A stretch of 64,000 bases of DNA, from positions 4,442,001 to 4,506,000 of the forward strand of contig NZ_CP011801.1 in assembly GCF_001273775.1 (NCBI RefSeq), in the 5' to 3' direction. The translations under genes were made by a program, and so were the position numbers. The notes below the pieces were generated by a model. That model saw only the letters and a program-made list of their open reading frames with translations, searched no databases and was not told where the DNA came from. Origin of the DNA: Nitrospira moscoviensis. GTDB taxonomy: Bacteria; Nitrospirota; Nitrospiria; Nitrospirales; Nitrospiraceae. Shown one piece after another: positions 8,540 to 15,664 of the stretch (its first letter is position 1; every line of letters starts with the position of its first letter).

Positions 8540-8932
8540 ATGCGTCACCCCATCAGGAGGGTTCTCCGAATGGGCCTCGTGGCTGTCGCGTTTCTGACGT
8601 GCGCCGCATGCGCCGCTGACAGGACGGATTGGATACAGCCGGGGAAAACCACGAGATCCGAGGTGGTGCAGCGCTACGGGGAGGCCGATATGGTTCAGGC
8701 GTCTCAGGATGGAGAGATCGCGACTTATCGGCCGCCCCTTACACGAACTCCGCCGCCCCCAATGGAAATCCCCGTGGTTCGGGCCGCCCCGTTCGGCGTG
8801 GCACGGACCGAGATGGAGCCGGTGAATCCGTGGCTGGGGGTGCGCGACGTGGCGGCCGGGACGGAGCGCCCGCCGGACGGACTTCGTATCGAATACGACA
8901 CCCGAGGCATCGTCCGCGACGTGCAGCGATGA
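8540..8932 (+). CDS. Lipoprotein with SmpA-like motif
   Basis: A 130-residue lipoprotein; the signal peptide ends in LTCAAC. The mature part begins with TDWIQPGKTTRSEVVQRYGEA, resembling the BamE/SmpA turn in which a Thr-rich loop precedes a helix. The rest is Pro-rich and low in recognisable motifs. GGGAGGATCT precedes the ATG. It resembles the lipoprotein at 6024-6317 only in this short motif, so two small envelope lipoproteins occur in this control region. Confidence 0.6.
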   Translation: MRHPIRRVLRMGLVAVAFLTCAACAADRTDWIQPGKTTRSEVVQRYGEADMVQASQDGEIATYRPPLTRTPPPPMEIPVVRAAPFGVARTEMEPVNPWLGVRDVAAGTERPPDGLRIEYDTRGIVRDVQR

Positions 8933-8952
8933 CAGCTCGCGCCGCACTGCGA

Positions 8953-8980
8953 TTTAACGGAAGCTTGACGCAAACTTGAC
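8953..8980 (+). promoter_or_regulatory. Pho-box-like 11-base direct repeats
   Basis: TTTAAC (8953), CTTGAC (8964) and CTTGAC (8975) lie at exact 11-base steps and end 54 bases before the start at 9035. Confidence 0.6.
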
Positions 8981-9034
8981 CGAGTCCGCCTCCCGCTCGG
9001 TGTACCTTCTGCCGTCGAGCCCAGGAGGTGCCGG

Positions 9035-9289
9035 ATGATCCTCTCGCCCGACGACCGGTTTATCGAGATTCAGGTGCCGGACGCGGACACTGAACAGAAA
9101 TTTCTCCGCCTTGCCGTGCAGGCCGCCGTAAGGCGGTACCGCGAGCGGCATGAGATGCCCGTGCCCTTGCGGACGGTGCCGACTGGGCCCTCCGTTCCGC
9201 AGGGAGGATCTAGAGCGCTTTACATGGAATCAGCCGACGGTGATGCCCCTCGTCGCCTGGCACCAGACGCCGGTATTCCACCGGCATGA
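9035..9289 (+). CDS. Small hypothetical protein with its own Pho-type box
   Basis: An 84-residue protein, MILSPDDRFIEIQVPDADTE at the N-terminus, with a basic helix (FLRLAVQAAVRRYRERHE) and a disordered tail. No family is recognised. Support for it being real: a strong AGGAGG ribosome site, ATG start, and a three-unit 11-base repeat array 54 bases upstream at the same distance as for phosphate genes. It converges on phoU, whose 3' end is at 9346. It could be a small regulator or scaffold of the phosphate response. Confidence 0.5.
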   Translation: MILSPDDRFIEIQVPDADTEQKFLRLAVQAAVRRYRERHEMPVPLRTVPTGPSVPQGGSRALYMESADGDAPRRLAPDAGIPPA

Positions 9290-9345
9290 GCGACGGGGTC
9301 CCGCCCAGGCATCATTAGGCACGCCGGTGTTACAGCCAGTGAACG

Positions 9346-10038
9346 CTATGGCGAGGTCATGGCGAAGCCGTCGTCCGGACTCTCCTGGCTCATGTGGCGG
9401 ATGATCTTGCCTTCCACCATGTAGACGACCAGTTCGGCCACGTTCGTCGCGTGGTCGGCGATCCGCTCGAAGTACTTGCCGATGAACGTGAGGCGGATCG
9501 CGCGTGTGATCGTGCGCGGGTCTTCGAGCATGAACGAGACGAGCTCGCGAAACAACTGCTCGGTCAGATCGTCCACGAAGTCGTCGTCCCGGCAGACTTT
9601 GCGCGCCAAGGCGGCGTCGCGGCCGACGAAGGCGTCGAGCGACTCCTTCACCATGCGGATAGTCCAGTGGGCCATGCGCGGGATGTCGATATAGGGTTTG
9701 AGCTGCGGTTCCTTGTTGAGCTCGATCGCCCGTTCGGCGATGTTTTCCGCCAGATCGCTCATCCGTTCCAGCTCGGTGGAGATCTTCATCGCCGTCGTGA
9801 TGAAGCGCAGGTCGCCGGCCGTCGGTTGCTGCAGCGCGAGGAGCCGGAGGCAGGCCTCGTCGATTTCCACATCGAGCTTGTTCACCCTCAGATCGTTCTC
9901 GACCACCCGGATCGCCACGTCGGAATTGCGCTCCGTCAACGCCAGGAGGGCGTCTTCCAACTGCGACTCGACCGAGCCCCCCATGAGCAGGATCTTTTCC
10001 CTCAGCTCCTTGAGTTCCATGTCGAGGTGCCGTTCCAT
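9346..10038 (-). CDS. phoU: Phosphate signalling protein PhoU
   Basis: A 230-residue all-helical protein with the two-repeat PhoU fold. It shows the characteristic acidic, metal-binding helices in both halves (TAMKISTELERMSDLAENIA and RLTFIGKYFERIADHATNVA). PhoU links the Pst transporter to the PhoR sensor and restrains phosphate uptake and signalling. It is the last gene of pstSCAB-phoU, 12 bases after pstB. Length and motifs are normal. Confidence 0.95.
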   Translation of the reverse strand: MERHLDMELKELREKILLMGGSVESQLEDALLALTERNSDVAIRVVENDLRVNKLDVEIDEACLRLLALQQPTAGDLRFITTAMKISTELERMSDLAENIAERAIELNKEPQLKPYIDIPRMAHWTIRMVKESLDAFVGRDAALARKVCRDDDFVDDLTEQLFRELVSFMLEDPRTITRAIRLTFIGKYFERIADHATNVAELVVYMVEGKIIRHMSQESPDDGFAMTSP

Positions 10039-10050
10039 CGTCCCTCCTCC

Positions 10051-10836
10051 TTATCCGAAGCGCCCGGTTACGTATTCTTCCGTCAACTTATTCGACGGAT
10101 TCGTGAAAATGGCGTCCGTGTGGTCGAATTCGATCAGCTTGCCGAGGAACATGAACGCGGTGAAGTCCGACACCCGCGCCGCCTGCTGCATGTTGTGGGT
10201 CACGACGACGATGGTCACTTTTTGTTTCAGGGTCGTCATCAACTCCTCGATCTTGGCGGTCGCGACGGGATCGAGCGCGGACGTGGGCTCGTCGAAGAGC
10301 AGGATCTCGGGGTTCGTCGCCAACGTCCGCGCGATGCACAGCCGCTGTTGTTGACCGCCCGACAAGGCGGTCGCGGGACCGCGGAGGCGATCCTTCACCT
10401 CCTCCCACAAGGCGGCGTCCCGCAACGCCTGCACCGTCCGTTCTTCCAGCACCGCGCGATCCCGGATGCCCCTGATTGTAAGCCCATAGGCCACGTTCTC
10501 GGCGATCGATTTTGGAAAGGGGTTGGGTTTCTGGAACACCATGCCGATCCGCATCCGGATTTCGATCGGATCGACGGCCGGATCGAGCAGGTTGATCTTG
10601 TCGGGATACAACGTGATGTCGCCCCCATACCGAGCGGCGGGTTGTAGGTCGTGCATGCGGTTCAGACACCGGAGAAACGTGGTCTTCCCGCACCCGCTCG
10701 GTCCGATCAACGCGGTAATGCGCCGCTCGGCGACCGGCAGCGTCAGCGAGTTCAGCACCTGGGTCTGCCCGAACGAGAAGCTCAAGTCGCGGACATCGGC
10801 TTTGATCGGTGGAGAGGGAGCGGCTTTCGATATCAT
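10051..10836 (-). CDS. pstB: Phosphate ABC transporter ATPase PstB
   Basis: A 261-residue ABC ATPase with Walker A (GPSGCGKTTFL), the Q-loop in GMVFQKPNPFP, signature LSGGQQQRLCIARTLA, Walker B ILLFDEPTSALDP and switch His in VVVTHNMQQAARV. The GMVFQKPNPFPKSI stretch and NRMHDLQP are typical of PstB rather than other ABC ATPases. It energises phosphate import through PstA-PstC. Four bases separate pstA from pstB and 12 separate pstB from phoU, indicating one transcript. Confidence 0.96.
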   Translation of the reverse strand: MISKAAPSPPIKADVRDLSFSFGQTQVLNSLTLPVAERRITALIGPSGCGKTTFLRCLNRMHDLQPAARYGGDITLYPDKINLLDPAVDPIEIRMRIGMVFQKPNPFPKSIAENVAYGLTIRGIRDRAVLEERTVQALRDAALWEEVKDRLRGPATALSGGQQQRLCIARTLATNPEILLFDEPTSALDPVATAKIEELMTTLKQKVTIVVVTHNMQQAARVSDFTAFMFLGKLIEFDHTDAIFTNPSNKLTEEYVTGRFG

Positions 10837-10840
10837 CCGT

Positions 10841-11749
10841 TCACCAGTGAATGCGGCGGCGTGCGCGATAGCGGATGTAAAACGCCAGGCCGTTCATGGC
10901 CAGCGTCACCGACATCAGAATCAGACCGGCGGCGGCCGCATTCAGGTGAAACGCCGCCTGCGGCCGCGACACCCAATTGAAAATCTGCATGGGCAGCACG
11001 GTGAACGGATCGAACAGCCAGTCCAACGACACAAAGGGCGGATCGGCGGTCACCGGTGACGAGGGGAGAAAGGCGATGAACGAGAGGGCGCCGATCGTGA
11101 TCAAGGGCGCCGTTTCACCGATCGCGCGGGACAACGCGATGATGACCCCGGTCAAGATGCCCCCGGTGGCATAGGGCAGGACGTGGTCGCGGATCGTCTG
11201 CCACTTCGTCGCCCCCAGGGCATACGCCGCTTCGCGGATCGCGGTCGGCACCGTTCGGACGGCTTCGCGCGTCGCGATGATCACGACCGGCAAACACAAG
11301 AGGGCCAGCGTGAGCCCCGCGGTCAGGATGCTGTGGCCCAGCTGCAGTTGGTGGACAAAGAGTCCCAGGGCCATCAGCCCGTACACGATCGAGGGGACCC
11401 CCGCGAGGTTGGCGATGTTGATTTCGATGAGCGCGGTCACCCGATTTCTGGGCGCGTACTCTTCGAGGTAGACCGCGGCCGCCACGCCGAGCGGGATGGA
11501 CGCCAGGGCCGTCACCAGCATGACGAGGAAGGTGCCGACGCAGGCCGGCAGAATGCCGGCCTCGGCGGGCATCCGCGACGGATACGAGGTGAGGAACTGC
11601 CAGCTGAGCCGCCGGCCTCCTTCGACTCCCAGCGTGCCGAGAAGAAAGATCAGAATCACCACGGCGGAGGCCATCGAGCCGAGCCCTGCCCACCGGAACA
11701 GCCGGTCTATCCGCTGACTCCTCGCGATATGGCCTTGAAGCTCGCGCAC
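10841..11749 (-). CDS. pstA: Phosphate ABC transporter permease PstA
   Basis: A 302-residue inner-membrane permease with about six helices and the ABC EAA-type loop (EAAYALGATKWQTIRDHVLP), which contacts PstB. GILPACVGTFLVMLVTALAS and LAGVPSIVYGLMALGLF are typical PstA segments. The start is a GTG at 11749 preceded by GAGGAGG. It lies between pstC and pstB with spacings of 9 and 4 bases. Confidence 0.94.
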   Translation of the reverse strand: MRELQGHIARSQRIDRLFRWAGLGSMASAVVILIFLLGTLGVEGGRRLSWQFLTSYPSRMPAEAGILPACVGTFLVMLVTALASIPLGVAAAVYLEEYAPRNRVTALIEINIANLAGVPSIVYGLMALGLFVHQLQLGHSILTAGLTLALLCLPVVIIATREAVRTVPTAIREAAYALGATKWQTIRDHVLPYATGGILTGVIIALSRAIGETAPLITIGALSFIAFLPSSPVTADPPFVSLDWLFDPFTVLPMQIFNWVSRPQAAFHLNAAAAGLILMSVTLAMNGLAFYIRYRARRRIHW

Positions 11750-11758
11750 CGGTCCTCC

Positions 11759-12691
11759 TCAATACTTTCGATGAAATCTGGTTCTCAGGAGGTATCCGCC
11801 GACATTGAAGAGAAAGGTGAGGAGGAACAGCGTCAGGCCGGCCGCGAAAATCGTCTGGTAGCCGACGCTGCCGTGGGGCAGGTCTCCCAAACTGACCTGG
11901 ACGATGTAGGCCGTCACGGTCGCCGCCGGCTCCAGCGGATTCCAGGTGAGGGTCGGCTGCATGCCCGCGGCGATGGCCACGACCATCGTCTCGCCGATGG
12001 CCCGCGAGACGGCCAGCACATAGGCCGCCCCGATGCCCGACACGGCGGACGGCAGGACCACCCGCAGCGCCGTCTGCATGCGCGTGGCGCCCAGGGCGAA
12101 GGACCCTTCGCGGATATGGACCGGGACGGCATGCAGCGCGTCCTCCGCCACCGAGGTGATATAGGGAACGATCATCACCCCGATGACCAAGCCGGCGCTC
12201 AGCATGTTGAAACCCGGCAGATCCGGCCACAGACGCTGTAAGAACGGCGTGACGACCAGCAAGGCGAAATAGCCGAAAATAACGGTCGGCACCGAAGTCA
12301 GCAGCTCCAAAAAAGGCTTCACCGTTTCCCGTACGCCTCTGGCGGCGTATTCGCTCAAGTAGAGTGCGGTCAGGGTGCCGGTCGGCAGCGCCACAGCCAG
12401 AGCGACCGCCGTGGTGGTGCACGTCCCGGCCAGGAGCGGCAGGATGCCGTAGTGGGCGTCGGCGAAGAGCGGCGTCCACTGCGTATCGGTCAGGAAGTCG
12501 AACAGGGACACGGAGCGGAAAAAGACGGCCGACTCGTACAGAAGTATCCCGACGATGCCGAGCGTGATCCCGACGGACGACAACGCGGCCGCGAGCAGCA
12601 GGAATTCGATGACCCGCTCACCCGGCCGGGAGAGCGAGACGGACCTGCGGACGATGCGCGGGTCGGCTTCGATGGACGGAGCCTCATGCAT
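11759..12691 (-). CDS. pstC: Phosphate ABC transporter permease PstC
   Basis: A 310-residue permease with hydrophobic helices beginning at IEFLLLAAALSSVGITLGIV and an EAA-type loop (REGSFALGATRMQTALRVVL). It pairs with PstA to form the phosphate channel. The start at 12691 (MHEAPSIEAD) was preferred over longer upstream frames because a GGAG site lies in the 3' end of pstS and the extension would lie inside the pstS coding region. The 13-base gap to pstS supports co-transcription. Confidence 0.93.
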   Translation of the reverse strand: MHEAPSIEADPRIVRRSVSLSRPGERVIEFLLLAAALSSVGITLGIVGILLYESAVFFRSVSLFDFLTDTQWTPLFADAHYGILPLLAGTCTTTAVALAVALPTGTLTALYLSEYAARGVRETVKPFLELLTSVPTVIFGYFALLVVTPFLQRLWPDLPGFNMLSAGLVIGVMIVPYITSVAEDALHAVPVHIREGSFALGATRMQTALRVVLPSAVSGIGAAYVLAVSRAIGETMVVAIAAGMQPTLTWNPLEPAATVTAYIVQVSLGDLPHGSVGYQTIFAAGLTLFLLTFLFNVGGYLLRTRFHRKY

Positions 12692-12704
12692 GGCGTGCGG
12701 ACTC

Positions 12705-13721
12705 CTACAGGGCCGGCTCCAGCTTGACGATCTCGATGAGCGGCAGACCGGCCGCCGGTTTGGCCGCAAAGACGGTCCCGACGCGTCTCGCGCGGAAGTG
12801 CTCGGCGGCCATGCGATACACCTCCCCGGGCAACGGCACAAAGCCGACTTCGGTCGCCAACCGGCCCGCCGCGGTGAGGTAGGATTCGACGAATTGTTCC
12901 ACCTCAGGGCGAGCCGCCGACTTCTCGTTGACATAGATCAGGAGCGGCCGCGACAGCGGCCGATAGGCGCCGTTCTCCACCGTCTCGCGGGACGGCAGGA
13001 TCGGACCGTGCCCCGCATCGACGGGAATCGCCCGGAGCTGATGCTGATTGTTCTCGTAGTAGCCGTAGGGCAGATAACCCAACGCATACCGGTCCCGCAT
13101 GATGCCTTGGACGAGTGTGTTGTCGTCCTCGCTGGCGGTATAGTCTCCCCGGCTCGCTTTGGCCTTCCCTACCACCGCCTCGGTGAAGTAATCGAACGTT
13201 CCGGAATCAGAGCCGGCGCCGAACAACTGGAGCGGCGCGTCCGGCCACTCCGGCCTGATCTGGTTCCAGCGAGTGACCGCGCGCTGCGCGGACGGTTCCC
13301 ACATGCGTTTCAATTCCTCCAGCGTGATCCGATCGATCCAGGTGTTCCGCCGGCTGACCACAATCGTCATTGCGTCGTAGGCGACGGGCAGCTCGTGATA
13401 GCCCACGCCGTGTTGCCGGCACATCTCACGCTCGGCTGGCGCAATCGGCCGGGAGGCGTCTTGGATGTCGGTCTCTCCGCGGCAGAATTTCTTGAATCCG
13501 CCGCCGGTGCCGGAGATGCCCACCGTGATTCTGATGCGTCCCTGCTGCGCCAATTGAAAATCCTCCGCCGCCGCTTCGGTGATCGGAAACACCGTGCTAG
13601 AGCCGTCGATCGTGATCAACGGAACGGTCCGGCCCTTCCCCGAGGCCGCGACAACCCACGCCACATAGAGCGCGAGCAAGACCGCCGCCGCGTACGTCCA
13701 TATCTTGGCTGTGGAGAACAT
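12705..13721 (-). CDS. pstS: Phosphate-binding periplasmic protein PstS
   Basis: A 338-residue substrate-binding protein with an N-terminal signal or anchor helix (IWTYAAAVLLALYVAWVV). The phosphate-binding loops are clear: TIDGSSTVFPITEAAAEDF, TVGISGTGGGFKKFCRGETD, and GAGSDSGTFDYFTEAVVG. It captures phosphate and passes it to PstCA. It is the first gene of pstSCAB-phoU. A four-unit Pho-like box array lies 65 bases upstream. A second, divergent PstS is at 37722-38756. Confidence 0.95.
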   Translation of the reverse strand: MFSTAKIWTYAAAVLLALYVAWVVAASGKGRTVPLITIDGSSTVFPITEAAAEDFQLAQQGRIRITVGISGTGGGFKKFCRGETDIQDASRPIAPAEREMCRQHGVGYHELPVAYDAMTIVVSRRNTWIDRITLEELKRMWEPSAQRAVTRWNQIRPEWPDAPLQLFGAGSDSGTFDYFTEAVVGKAKASRGDYTASEDDNTLVQGIMRDRYALGYLPYGYYENNQHQLRAIPVDAGHGPILPSRETVENGAYRPLSRPLLIYVNEKSAARPEVEQFVESYLTAAGRLATEVGFVPLPGEVYRMAAEHFRARRVGTVFAAKPAAGLPLIEIVKLEPAL

Positions 13722-13786
13722 TGTCGTCTGTCGGACGGCTCGCGGATTGAGAGAACGGCAAGATCGATATCAATTACCGTAACAGT

Positions 13787-13825
13787 GTTACGCGGTCACA
13801 ACTGATCGGTTAACAGAGTGTTAAC
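13787..13825 (-). promoter_or_regulatory. Pho-box-like array upstream of pstS
   Basis: On the plus strand the units are GTTACG (13787), ACAACT (13798, weak), GTTAAC (13809) and GTTAAC (13820), all at 11-base steps. Its position before the pst operon, a canonical Pho-regulon target, is the anchor for reading the other arrays in this window as Pho boxes. Confidence 0.75.
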
Positions 13826-13872
13826 TTCCGATCGATCGGATCGGGAAAACCCTTGGCATCCAGCTTTGCGCA

Positions 13873-13887
13873 CCCCTGCGACAGGGG
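13873..13887 (-). terminator. Small GC hairpin downstream of the second regulator gene
   Basis: CCCCTG (13873-13878) and CAGGGG (13882-13887) form a perfect stem with a three-base loop, about 90 bases after the stop of the regulator at 13980-14675. No U-tract is present, so termination is only possible. Confidence 0.3.
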
Positions 13888-13979
13888 AGTCATGCGCTGA
13901 ACATCGTGAACGGAATTCCGCCCCGGATGCAGATGTAACTTGACCCCTGCATGGCCACGCGGTTCACTCGCCGTCACAA

Positions 13980-14675
13980 TCATCCGGTCTTCAACTTGTA
14001 GCCCAATCCTCTGACCGTCACGATGAGCGTAGGCCGGGCGGGATTCCGTTCTATCTTGTGCCGGAGCGCATGGATGTGGACGTCCAGGGCATGTTCCTCA
14101 AGCGCATATCCCTCGCCCCATACTTTGTTCAGCATGTCGTCGCGTGAGAAGACGCGGCCCGGCGCCGCAAGAAAACAGCGCAAGATGGCGAACTCCTTTG
14201 TCGTGAGCGCAATGAGCCGTCCGTTCACCGTCACCTCGTGCCGGTCGAGATCCATCCGAACGCCTCCCGCAGCCAGCACGCGCGGCGGTTCGCGGTGAAT
14301 CCGGCGCCGGCGAAGAAGCGCTCGAACCTTTGCGACAAGCTGCCGGCTGGTTTGGCCCACCACCAGATCATCGATGCCCGCTTCAAATTCTTGCACGTAC
14401 TGGTCTTCGGAGCAGCGCGCGTCCATAGGCCAGACCGACACGAAGAGCGTGGGTGCGGAGTCGCCGGACCGCACCGAGGGCGGAGTCTCCAACGGCACAT
14501 GCGGGCGGTCGATCAGGATGAGGGCGGGGTGGGCGCCATCCGGCTCGACGACTGCGTCCTCAAGCGTCGTCGCGATCCGGGCGTGATAGCCGGCCTGCGC
14601 CAAGGCCTTTCGAAGCTCCTCCACCGCCGCAGGATTGCGGGTGAGAATGACTACGCGCTCTGAGTCATCGGGCAC
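13980..14675 (-). CDS. PhoB-like regulator with degenerate receiver domain
   Basis: A 231-residue protein with an intact OmpR/PhoB winged helix (about residues 130-230: LTTKEFAILRCFLAAPGRVF, EEHALDVHIHALRHKIE, VRGLGYKL). The receiver is altered: the acidic pair is absent (VVILTRNPAAV) and the conserved Lys of KPF is replaced (DLVVGQTSRQL). One Asp remains in LILIDRPHV. Conventional phosphorylation is therefore unlikely. It shares CSEDQYVQEFE-type residues with the paralogue at 36815-37522. It lies upstream of pstS with its own 11-base repeat array. Role inferred: a second DNA-binding regulator of the same boxes, controlled by something other than a kinase. Confidence 0.8.
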   Translation of the reverse strand: MPDDSERVVILTRNPAAVEELRKALAQAGYHARIATTLEDAVVEPDGAHPALILIDRPHVPLETPPSVRSGDSAPTLFVSVWPMDARCSEDQYVQEFEAGIDDLVVGQTSRQLVAKVRALLRRRRIHREPPRVLAAGGVRMDLDRHEVTVNGRLIALTTKEFAILRCFLAAPGRVFSRDDMLNKVWGEGYALEEHALDVHIHALRHKIERNPARPTLIVTVRGLGYKLKTG

Positions 14676-14730
14676 CGTCCACCCCTCCGGCGAGCGGACC
14701 GGTACTGTACAGGGGTGGGAAGTACGGACG

Positions 14731-14758
14731 TTTAGGGCGGGATTAAGTTTCGGTTAAC
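14731..14758 (-). promoter_or_regulatory. Pho-box-like repeats before the atypical regulator
   Basis: Plus-strand units TTTAGG (14731), ATTAAG (14742) and GTTAAC (14753) are 11 bases apart and end 55 bases from the start at 14675. This implies control by, or feedback on, the Pho system. Confidence 0.6.
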
Positions 14759-14793
14759 TGAAGACTGATGTGGCCCTCATCCCGCCGAAGCAT

Positions 14794-15072
14794 TTACGCG
14801 GCGACCCGCAGGCGTTTCTTTCCGGCCTGCCGATCATAAGTCGCTTGAAGGCTCAGCCAGTATTGCTGGGTCGTCCGGCACAGGACTCCGAGCCGCGCGG
14901 CGATGTCCGGAGTCACGTCCCGTCTCCCATGGAGGAGATCAACCACCTCTTCATCGGAGAGGCCGATCGCTTGTGAAACGGCGGGCACAGTCCAGGGCGG
15001 CCAGGCCTCCCTGATATAGACCTCGGAAAGCACCTCTCCCGGATGGATGGCTTGGGCGCGCACTGGTCGCAT
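14794..15072 (-). CDS. HigA-type antitoxin-like regulator (no partner toxin seen)
   Basis: A 92-residue XRE-type protein of the HigA branch. It begins AIHPGEVLSEVYIREAW, contains a helix-turn-helix around SQAIGLSDEEVVDLLHGRRD and ends with the family motif TTQQYWLSLQATYDRQ. HigA proteins bind their own promoter and neutralise the RelE-like toxin HigB. No higB is found immediately upstream or downstream, so it appears to be an orphan antitoxin or stand-alone regulator. It is also rather diverged (WPPWTVPA insertion). Confidence 0.75.
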   Translation of the reverse strand: MRPVRAQAIHPGEVLSEVYIREAWPPWTVPAVSQAIGLSDEEVVDLLHGRRDVTPDIAARLGVLCRTTQQYWLSLQATYDRQAGKKRLRVAA

Positions 15073-15183
15073 TGGTAGCCTCCTTTCAGCTCAGGCTGTC
15101 TGGAGCTCCTAGCAGAGAGAGCCGGTCCGCCCAACTGGGGAACGCACTAGACCTGGGGAGGGGAAGTCGAGAACAGGCTGGAT

Positions 15184-15222
15184 TTTACTCCGATTTAACT
15201 TCCCGATAGCGGAATTGTAATG
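15184..15222 (+). promoter_or_regulatory. Pho-box-like repeats before the HMA-like gene
   Basis: TTTACT (15184), TTAACT (15195), a weak unit (15206) and GTAATG (15217) fall on an 11-base register, ending 82 bases before the start at 15305. This is weaker than the pstS array. Confidence 0.4.
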
Positions 15223-15304
15223 CCGGATTTTTAGACTTGCGCTATAGAAGAAGCGGCAAGCCGAGGTACGGCTCCGACGGACCACACTACTAATAGGAGT
15301 GACT

Positions 15305-15664
15305 ATGACCGATGTACCCTCCTACCTGCATGTGATGGACGGCCGATTGCGGGTGAAAGTGCCGGAAATCAAGCGATCGGTTCAGAAGGCGTTGCATGTC
15401 GAAGGAGTCTTGGCATCGCTCGAAGGGGTCATCCGTGTCACGGCGAATCCCACCACCGGGAACGTGTTGGTGCTCTTTCATTCCCATCTGTTGACGCATA
15501 CGGCGATCATCCAGACGCTGAGGCAATCGGATTATCTTCGTACTCAGACGACCGTCACCTCCACCGTTCGGTTCACGGAACACATGGTCGACACCGTCTC
15601 TCATGCCATCGCCCGCTCCGTCGCGGAAGTGGTGATGGAACGCGCCCTTCTGGCTTTACTCTGA
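15305..15664 (+). CDS. HMA-like small metal-handling domain protein
   Basis: A 119-residue protein starting MTDVPSYLHVMDGRLRVKVP; this GRLRVKVP strand and the LEGVIRVTANPTTGNVLVLF stretch match the HMA-like domain that precedes the neighbouring P-type ATPases. It lacks the CxxC metal site of classical HMA domains. AGGAG at 15295-15299 fixes the start. The gene converges on the P-type ATPase gene and the two 3' ends overlap by 64 bases. It may deliver or sense the ion moved by that ATPase. Confidence 0.6.
   Translation: MTDVPSYLHVMDGRLRVKVPEIKRSVQKALHVEGVLASLEGVIRVTANPTTGNVLVLFHSHLLTHTAIIQTLRQSDYLRTQTTVTSTVRFTEHMVDTVSHAIARSVAEVVMERALLALL

Noticed and set aside
9394..10647. Long open frame on the plus strand opposite phoU and pstB
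   Set aside because: It is antisense to two genes with clear motifs and results from GC-rich codon bias; it has no family features.
11115..12479. 454-residue minus-strand frame overlapping pstA and pstC
   Set aside because: It is the shadow frame of two permease genes; Arg/Gly/Asp-rich with no membrane helices.
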